From: Ptychodera flava
Taxonomy: Eukaryota > Hemichordata > Enteropneusta > Ptychoderidae
NCBI RefSeq assembly: GCF_041260155.1
Contig: NC_091947.1
Coordinates: forward strand, 32,497,528-32,561,527
Direction: 5' to 3'
Length of the DNA stretch: 64,000 nt
In this document: positions 59,238-64,000 of the stretch, in pieces
Layout: every line of letters begins with the position of its first letter
How positions within the stretch are numbered: position 1 is the stretch's first letter
The notes under the pieces: model-generated
Databases searched by the model: none
Told to the model about the DNA's origin: nothing
The model's input: only the letters and a program-made list of their open reading frames with translations
Position numbers and translations under genes: made by a program

Positions 59238-60200
59238 CTTAATATAGATCACAGGACAATGCCCTTCCACTTTTTCGCAGCATGCTCATAATTAATTTAC
59301 AGTGGCCCCAGACGCGCAGGGAAGCACGCAACGACACGCAATATACAGTGTATATCTGATTCAGAACTTTTTAACCAGAAGAGACTAAATTATGCGATTT
59401 ATGCCATTTGTCTTCCCTGCATTGATGTTATTGAGTGATACGACAATTTGTGAATAACTATCAACAATCTATTCCATTTCTAAATAAAGTAGAATTGGTA
59501 CTGTATTTTAAACTTACCATAAAGAGTGTAATTTAACTATTTTCATTCTTTTGTTTACATTACCTTAAGCTTATTCGTTTCATTACAGTATATTGAAAAA
59601 TAAAAAATTAGCCTTGCCAGCACAATGCATCAGTGTGTTATGTAATGTTCTTGTGCACAAACGATTTCAATTCCAGACAAAAATTCGGCTGTCGACGATA
59701 ACATCAGTCATTACCTACACATACAGACTGCGTTCACAAGTTAAACACCAGGCACTTTGTTGTGATACGATTTTGAGAGTAAAAAAATGAATGATATTTT
59801 ACAAACAGAAAATACACAAAAAGTGACACCATTAACACGATTTAATCTGCAACTGTTTCATCTATTTACGCTTTGTGTCAGGATAATTTAAATCATAATT
59901 ATCGTTGATTCAACTAGTCGAGGGAGCGGGTGACGATTCTAAAAAAGGAATATTTTACCTCGTTGCCGTGTAGAGATCGGCCGACCCAGCCGTGAACACC
60001 TCTTTGATTTTTTCAACCAGCTCTTGATTTTCAGCCACACCTTCGTCTATGCCGATGAGAATGCCTGTATACCCGTTATTGTTGAGGGATATTTGCTGTT
60101 GTATTCCACTGGAATGCATACAACAGTCAACTTCATTGTTGATCCATGACAGAGAAACTAGCGCAGGTATCAACCACACTATGTCGACCTTGGAGCACAT
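41429..60200 (-). CDS. CLCA: CLCA-family secreted/membrane metalloprotease-VWA protein, 16 exons, complete
   Basis: Exons in coding order: 60200-59959, 58748-58508, 58146-58014, 56643-56510, 56139-56029, 55754-55587, 50791-50611, 48806-48685, 47570-47408, 47010-46748, 46170-45993, 44589-44413, 43964-43797, 43375-43247, 42873-42709, 41661-41429. All phases agree; 936 codons with stop, against 914-943 aa in human CLCA1/2. CLCA proteins are exported, self-cleaving metalloproteases that raise calcium-activated chloride current through TMEM16A. Seen: an N-terminal hydrophobic signal then ISLNNNGYTGILIGID; the zinc motif HEWGHLRYGVYDEY (exon 3); CLTEF-like cysteine-rich stretch; the VWA MIDAS DISGSMAS (exon 6) with TSIG and TDGEEN; the beta-domain motif DNGAGADVTQEDGIYS (exon 12); a final FN3-like part; a C-terminal transmembrane helix of about 25 residues and tail KCKTKSKVTAGNVVP. 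The donor of exon 13 (T|GTGATA) is the weakest boundary. Confidence 0.95.
41728..42360. mobile_element. MITE with AGGCGATACCGAAGGATTCA inverted ends
   Basis: The sequence AGGCGATACCGAAGGATTCA at 41728 is inverted at 42338-42360. Just inside the right end is a CpG-rich CGCGCGCTTT. The flanks TTTA and TTAA suggest a slightly decayed TTAA-type target. It is in the last CLCA intron and has no coding capacity. Confidence 0.75.
44855..45808. mobile_element. TTAA-flanked element, copy 1 (about 946 bp)
   Basis: TTAA stands at both ends (44855-44858, 45805-45808) with inverted ends GGTGGTTGGAAAGGCTA. The body is AT-rich and non-coding. A second copy of similar length lies inverted at 49167-50149. The TTAA target suggests a piggyBac-type non-autonomous element. 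It is located in CLCA intron 11. Confidence 0.88.
47704..47916. mobile_element. 213-bp MITE, copy 1 of 4
   Basis: The inverted ends approximate AACACGATTGGAACTAATTT. The family recurs at 48442-48658, 60256-60459 and, reversed, at 61671-61882. This copy is in CLCA intron 8. Confidence 0.85.
48442..48658. mobile_element. 217-bp MITE, copy 2 of 4
   Basis: Same family and orientation as 47704-47916. Its right end reads AATTAGTTCCTATCTTGTTC, a more diverged version. It ends 26 bp after CLCA exon 8's donor on the minus strand, in intron 8. Confidence 0.82.
49167..50149. mobile_element. TTAA-flanked element, copy 2 (about 973 bp), inverted relative to copy 1
   Basis: The left side has TTAA then GGTGGTTGGAAAGGCTAGAG; the right side ends TAGCCTTTCCAACCACC followed by TTTTAA, a slightly altered target. 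Its sequence is the reverse complement of the 44855 copy along the length, with scattered differences. It lies in CLCA intron 7. Confidence 0.88.
50965..51001. repeat. (ACT)n-rich microsatellite
   Basis: TACTACTACAACTACTACTA-type repeat with minor interruptions, in CLCA intron 6. Confidence 0.9.
51574..51681. repeat. Compound (CTA)n(ATA)n microsatellite, possible retroelement tail
   Basis: CTACTA-type units change into a long AAT run. Immediately before lies GTGTGAAATAAAGATATTTG, which looks like the 3' end of a non-LTR element. Just after is a TACTTGGGCC block that recurs inverted next to the 55543 AAT repeat. Confidence 0.85.
51998..52262 (-). repeat. Reverse-oriented copy of the 4208-5005 repeat family
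   Basis: Contains, reversed, the same blocks: GGTGTAGCACTTGTGGTTAC, CATAATTAATGAGGTACAAT and GGTGTCCCATCATACCAG. It is about one monomer long, in CLCA intron 6. Confidence 0.85.
52553..53778. mobile_element. 1.23-kb DNA element flanked by GTTGACCCC, with unrecognised minus-strand ORFs
   Basis: The left end GGTATCTGCTAAAGTGCGGG and right end (reverse complement CGGATGCGCTATTTTGCGGG) match at about 21 of 28 positions, including TGCGGGTTGCGGGC. GTTGACCCC stands on both sides (52544-52552 and 53779-53787), a 9-bp target duplication as in Mutator-like elements. Minus-strand ORFs begin MRVAGMKKCVFFDIIFALLT (53765) and continue in another frame with LDQMLEGGIPAWSDYHTAG. I do not recognise the product. 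Confidence 0.6.
53788..54102. mobile_element. 315-bp CpG-rich element flanked by GTTGACCCC
   Basis: The ends TAGCCCTGCGTACGATGCT and its reverse complement close the element. GTTGACCCC flanks it at 53779-53787 and 54103-54111. An extra inverted copy of the end at 53821-53846 makes the left terminus a 59-bp hairpin. It has no coding capacity. It abuts the previous element and shares one flank with it. Confidence 0.8.
54112..55542. other. CLCA intron 6 sequence, nothing recognised
   Basis: AT-rich, with short ORFs only (for example 54649-54918), no family resemblance and no convincing splice sites. Confidence 0.45.
55543..55584. repeat. (AAT)n microsatellite at the CLCA exon 6 donor
   Basis: About 13 AAT units run to within a few bases of the exon 6 donor at 55586. 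To its left is an inverted TACTTGGGC / GCCCAAGTA pair. Confidence 0.93.
56179..56244. repeat. (CT)n microsatellite upstream of CLCA exon 5
   Basis: About 33 CT units, which read GA on the coding (minus) strand. It lies about 40 bp before the exon 5 acceptor, where a pyrimidine tract would be expected. Confidence 0.96.
56760..57610 (+). mobile_element. Penelope-like retroelement remnant, degraded
   Basis: Reverse-transcriptase palm sequence is recognisable: QTKGIPMGTNCAPLLADLFL, a RYIDDL catalytic box and PAYGVYISQLLRYSRAC further on. This is the wording of Penelope-like element RTs common in marine invertebrates. A 3' region near 57475-57530 (GGCAGGGTACGCTTACCC, then CCGGACACCTGGT) also looks like this family. 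The 5' part of the RT and the GIY-YIG endonuclease are missing and the frame is broken, so it is a dead copy. It lies antisense in CLCA intron 3. Confidence 0.75.
58259..58354. repeat. Poly(A) followed by (TA)n
   Basis: 37 A residues then about 30 TA units, in CLCA intron 2. It could be the tail of a retroposed sequence, but nothing recognisable precedes it. Confidence 0.96.
59187..59236. repeat. (CA)n microsatellite
   Basis: About 25 CA units preceded by a few GACA units, in CLCA intron 1. Confidence 0.96.
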
Positions 60201-60255
60201 CTCTCTTTATCCTTCCAATGCGTCATCAAATGACGAAAAAATATAAAGAGAAATA

Positions 60256-60459
60256 AACACGATCGGAACTAATTTGGGATAATTTGATGGCGAAGAATGC
60301 CGATTTAATCTACAAATGTAATCTCATCTGGTTTTCTTTTTACATTACACACTGATGAGTAATTTGTTATATTGCAACATTCAGCTATAGGGCACCTACC
60401 ACTTTTGGGAAATTTGAAAAATATGAAAATCCAATCATCCCAAACTAGTTCCAATCGTG
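60256..60459. mobile_element. 204-bp MITE, copy 3 of 4
   Basis: Ends AACACGATCGGAACTAATTT and AACTAGTTCCAATCGTGT. It inserted only 56 bp upstream of the CLCA start codon, so within the 5' UTR or promoter. Confidence 0.88.
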
Positions 60460-61670
60460 TCAATAGCTCATACCAGATTTTTTATAAAAAATTCACATTT
60501 CTTCAAATCTTATCTGTGTTTGTATACAAATTGAGATTTGAGCGTTACACACAGCGTTTTGTATTTCGTGCATGAAATTAATTTCAAATTTGAAGAAAGT
60601 TGGTCTTTGTAAACGCATCGTTATTTGTTCAAACACTTCATGGCCTTTTTGCATATCAAATGTTGACGATACGTATGTCCTTGTGACATTTTCGGGTTTT
60701 ATTTTCCCTATCTCACAGTGAAAAATACTTTTGCGAAGTGACTTTTTTAGCAAGCTGACATTTACAATACCCCATGAACGTTTGGATCGAAATAATTCGC
60801 CAAAATGTTTTGGTTAAGTTGTCCGCTGATATTTTTGTGAGTTGTTTTAAGGATACGACTCAGGTTCATTGACACGCATTTTCGATCCGCATTTTCACAT
60901 AGAAGAAGTGGTCACACACCCGACATGAGGTACTTTTTTATTAGCTCGGTCACGGAAGAGTTCAGAAAATTTGTTAGTTTTTCAAAAACAGTTCGCATAC
61001 GGTTGTTTTACTCAAAAACGAGTGTTTTTGCGTTTTTTACTCAACAAAGTGTAAGTACAAATCTCCAATCGGCCTTGGTGATCTGTTTACGGCAATGAAC
61101 GGCTAGGTATACTAGGCAAAAAACAGTGTCCCGGAATTTTGAAATTCGCTTTTGCTTTCGCACAATGAGCCTTCAAAGTGTCAACTTGATGATTTTTGCA
61201 TAAATTATCGGCCTTTGTTAATGTTTGTCAGGATATCCTCACTTCCAGGCCTTTTATCGGAAATCTTAGACACGGTCTTTCGGATATATTCATTCACTGT
61301 AAATATGTGATAAATCAGGCTAATCTCTACAGGCCCTGCCGACTTATACTTATTTGAATAACGTACGCACTGCCAAAAACCGAACTCAGAAAATCGACGA
61401 TTTGTGTAAACGACCTATGCGTCACACATTGTAGCCAAGACGTGCGACTTCGCGCACCATTTTCTGTGAATTGTATTACACCAGTACTTAATATTTCGCG
61501 TCACTTTTGTGAATTTAGAACGTGTTTGGGATTGCAGATCGTGTGAAAATAGAAAGAAATCATGCACCGAACTTGCAAATGCTCGGTGCCAGCAGTGGAT
61601 GGTATTTACACAACAAACACAAACGGGTAATTCGCGATTTAATCCATTTGTTGAACGTTTAACTAGCATA
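60460..61670. other. CLCA upstream flank, nothing recognised
   Basis: No exon or repeat that I can support. The CLCA promoter should lie near 60201-61000 but I see no clear core element. Confidence 0.45.
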
Positions 61671-61882
61671 AACACGATTGGAACTAATTTGGGATAATTG
61701 GATCTGTATATTTTTCAAATTTCTCAAAAGTGTTAGGTGCCCTACAGCTAAATGTTGCGATTTTACAAATTTCTCATGAAAACAAGTGTGTAACTTACAA
61801 AAAAATGCAGATGAGGTTACATTTGCAAATGTAATCAACACTGCTTCACCATCCAATTGTCCGAAATTAGTTCCAGTTGTGT
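61671..61882. mobile_element. 212-bp MITE, copy 4 of 4, reversed
   Basis: The AACACGATTGGAACTAATTT and AAATTAGTTCCAGTTGTGTT ends enclose a body that is the reverse complement of the other three copies. Confidence 0.88.
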
Positions 61883-62477
61883 TCATATTAACTGTATACT
61901 GTTGTCTCAACGGTTACAATCTGGTTACCAGAGTACACGGTCAAGACGAAGATGTCGAAACTTGTGTAAAATAGTCCACCCGATCGAGACCAATGCACTC
62001 GTTGCGTTGGGTCTTCACTTGTTCTTGATTCAAGTGGTCTACTTCCTGTCTAGCGATCGGCAATTTATGCATGTTCTTTGTGGGAAGTGATTGTCAAGTT
62101 CATGTTAGCGTTGACATCTGTGCGAACGGGACGTCAGTTGCTAGTTTTCCTACCTCAAGATGAGACGAATACATGTAACTCTCGACAACATAAAAATGTC
62201 AGGCGTAAAATTTTATTTTCTTAGCTTTTGCACTGCGCCGCAGACTTGTCGACCTTCGTTATGACGGAGAGATGGACTCGTGTTGTTGTTTTTTAACTTC
62301 ATTATATGTGTTCTTCTTCTTGTGTGTCTTATATAGAGTACCGATTTTATCCAACTAATACTAACGCCGTAGCGTAGAACAGTGCAGATTGTAACACACC
62401 TCATCCGCAGTCTGTGTTCTAATTCGCCAATTGACAGTCACGTGGGATGCGTTCTTTTTGTGCTGATCCACGTAAAC

Positions 62478-62552
62478 GACGTCATCAGGCATCATTTGTC
62501 GGAACTGTTGCCTGCCAGGCATCAGTTCCGAAAAATGATGCCCGCTGACGTC
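62478..62552. repeat. 30-bp-arm hairpin with CRE-like half sites, just upstream of an ORF
   Basis: Arms 62478-62507 and 62523-62552 match at 27 of 30 positions. Both outer ends carry GACGTCA (CREB/ATF-type half-palindrome). It ends 41 bp before the ATG at 62594. Confidence 0.85.
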
Positions 62553-62563
62553 AAAAAACATTG

Positions 62564-62573
62564 GCGCATGCGC
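62564..62573. promoter_or_regulatory. NRF1-type site GCGCATGCGC
   Basis: A perfect core NRF1 palindrome 20 bp upstream of the ATG at 62594, in CpG-rich DNA. The same core recurs at 63197 and 63954 in a direct repeat. Confidence 0.5.
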
Positions 62574-62593
62574 GAACTGGAATGTAAATAAAG

Positions 62594-62848
62594 ATGCCGT
62601 CTGCGGACGAGCAAAACGATAGTCGAGAAATTTCTCGGTTTATCCTACTTTCTGAAGAAGAACTGAATGCTCTGGTTTCAAACAAGGACTCGAAACGAAC
62701 GAAGACGATAATCAAAGGTGCATTGAACGTTTTGCAGAAGTATTGCGACCCTGTCGGCAAAAACTTTTTCTTGCTGAACCACTCCAACATATTACATCAT
62801 ATAGCTTACATGCGACAACTTTTGTGTATGGTACGTTCTTATGTATGA
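62594..62848 (+). CDS. ORF resembling the N-terminal module of Crypton-derived (DUF3504/ZMYM/KCTD1-type) proteins
   Basis: An 84-codon ORF starting MPSADEQNDSREISRFILLS. The stretch EEELNALVSNKDSKRTKTII followed by KGALNVLQKYC resembles the small helical module found N-terminal to the tyrosine-recombinase-like domain in Crypton transposons and in host proteins taken from them. No recombinase domain is in the window. The ORF may be a first exon (a GTACGT donor lies at 62831) of a gene continuing beyond 64000, or a remnant. An NRF1 site and hairpin sit immediately upstream. Confidence 0.4.
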   Translation: MPSADEQNDSREISRFILLSEEELNALVSNKDSKRTKTIIKGALNVLQKYCDPVGKNFFLLNHSNILHHIAYMRQLLCMVRSYV

Positions 62849-62871
62849 CTACGGATGAGGTGTGTTACAAA

Positions 62872-63056
62872 ACACATATTGACTGGCCATGAGGGCAACA
62901 GCGTACGTCTTTAACCCCTCGGGCCTGTGAGTCACCCCAAAAACAGACTGTTTCCCTCGGCCTACGGCCTCGGGAAACAGTCTGTTTTTGGGGGTGACTC
63001 ACAGTCCCTCGGGGTACAGACGTATGCTGTTGCCCTCATGGCCAGTCAATATGTGT
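62872..63056. repeat. Long hairpin with CTCGGCCTACGGCCTCG loop
   Basis: Arms of about 82 bp pair with few mismatches: CATATTGACTGGCCATGAGG with CCTCATGGCCAGTCAATATG outside, and CCAAAAACAGACTGTTTCCC with GGGAAACAGTCTGTTTTTGG inside. The loop, TCG-GCCT-A-CGGC-CTCG, is an expanded version of the TCG-CCT-T-CGGC-TCG loop of the 11584 and 24222 hairpins. Confidence 0.9.
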
Positions 63057-63116
63057 ATACTGTCATCAGGTTCGCTTTGTGCCCCTCACTTGCTTTTTTC
63101 GACAGTTCTGAGCGCG

Positions 63117-63243
63117 AGCGCCAGCTTTGGTCTATTGGACGTGTTTGCCGTAGCGATACCGGCAGAGTTGAGAACGCCAGCATTGCGTTGAAGATAGCGC
63201 ATGCGCACTATCCCGCGAAAACTATACATAATCTCTGCGTGTT
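63117..63243 (+). repeat. Direct repeat, copy 1 of 2 (about 127 bp)
   Basis: Runs from AGCGCCAGCTTTGGTCTATT-like sequence to ATAATCTCTGCGTGTT and contains the NRF1-like core GCGCATGCGC at 63197. The second copy is at 63873-64000, about 756 bp downstream. Confidence 0.9.
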
Positions 63244-63872
63244 TATCAAAGATATCGTGGTCGGTAATCCGCGACCGTGAAGACAAAGGGAAGTTGCCAC
63301 TGTAGAAATATGTCAGGAATTACCCGGTACGATATGACCCAATATTTTCCGCCAAAAGTAAGACCAGGGGTTCGAAATTTGAAATTAAAAAAAAAATTGC
63401 TAAAATTCATCTTTGAACCTGAGTTGCATCGTTAATTTTAGGATGACAACTGTGTAGATAAGTGATAAAAGCTGCACGGAAGGAGAAATCTCATCATATG
63501 ACATGACTGGGTAAGGAAACTGTTTAAGACTAAAAAATCATCATGATGGTAAAATGAGCACATTCTGTGGAAGATAGAACATTCTATGCTTTCTGTACAT
63601 TTTCAACACACGCAAGTGCATCTGGTAGAACATGTAATGTCACCAAATAAAACATCTGTGCAGTGTGCGTACATCGTCAGCTTGCATTGATACAGGTTAA
63701 ACATTTGTAGGCCGATGCCAAAGTTCAGTGCGCTGTGTTTTTGTTCTTGAGGCACAATGACTAGATTGTGTGATAGAAAGGCTTAATCAATCACTTAAAT
63801 AAGGTATTAACAGAAAAAGGGAATGTTCACGGTGGGGGCTTGTCATGATCGTAAAAGTGGACAAAAGCCGAA
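63244..63872. other. Spacer between the two direct repeats, nothing recognised
   Basis: AT-rich, no ORF or internal repeat that I can support. Confidence 0.45.
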
Positions 63873-64000
63873 AGCGCCAGCTTTGGTCTATTGGACGTGT
63901 TCGCCGTAGCGATACCGGCAGAGTTGAGAACGCTAAGCATCGCGTTGAAGATAGCGCATGCGCACTATACCGCGAAGACTGTACATAATCTCTGCGTGTT
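63873..64000 (+). repeat. Direct repeat, copy 2 of 2, cut by the window edge
   Basis: About 93-95% identical to 63117-63243 with one single-base length difference. Contains GCGCATGCGC at 63954. It may continue beyond the window. Confidence 0.9.

Noticed and set aside
62927-63286. ORFs of 117, 67 and 66 codons at 62.9-63.3 kb
   Set aside because: They read through one arm of the long hairpin and the direct repeat, on both strands, with no family resemblance.

Overview
This is animal nuclear DNA: AT-rich, split into many small phased exons with GT-AG introns, and packed with MITE-like, foldback and microsatellite DNA. The gene set (SAMHD1, FAXC/failed-axon-connections, FAXDC2 and CLCA homologues, all recognisably close to vertebrate proteins) plus the repeat style points to an invertebrate deuterostome. 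An acorn worm (hemichordate) is my best guess and amphioxus the alternative; no ribosomal or mitochondrial marker is present to settle this.

Layout. 1-14588 (+): the 3' eleven coding exons of a SAMHD1-type dNTP triphosphohydrolase, entered at the HD-domain sequence HGPFSH; the 5' exons lie upstream of the window. 14.6-26.4 kb: no convincing gene; it holds a 239-bp direct duplication behind SAMHD1, a tRNA-derived SINE candidate, a TTAA-flanked element, one long hairpin and one short anchor-like ORF. 26396-31464 (-): a complete six-exon FAXC-like gene (279 aa). 32186-38537 (+): a five-exon FAXDC2-like sterol/fatty-acid hydroxylase gene, head-to-head with FAXC across 721 bp; all splice sites and histidine boxes are visible, but two exons carry frame breaks. 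Its first intron hosts a 3.4-kb transposon with arrays of a GTTCA motif. 41429-60200 (-): a complete 16-exon CLCA gene (about 935 aa) with HEWGH metalloprotease motif, VWA MIDAS and C-terminal membrane anchor. 62.5-64 kb: a CpG-rich hairpin, an NRF1-type site and a short ORF resembling the N-terminal module of Crypton-derived proteins, then a long hairpin and a 756-bp-spaced direct repeat.

The four genes do not form a pathway; they are ordinary neighbours. The unusual content is structural: at least six long hairpins/foldbacks, of which three share a related loop; two elements lined up on the same 9-bp target sequence; a pair of inverted TTAA elements that bracket exactly CLCA exons 8-11; and repeated small MITE families. 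No bacterial-style system, CRISPR array or operon is present.
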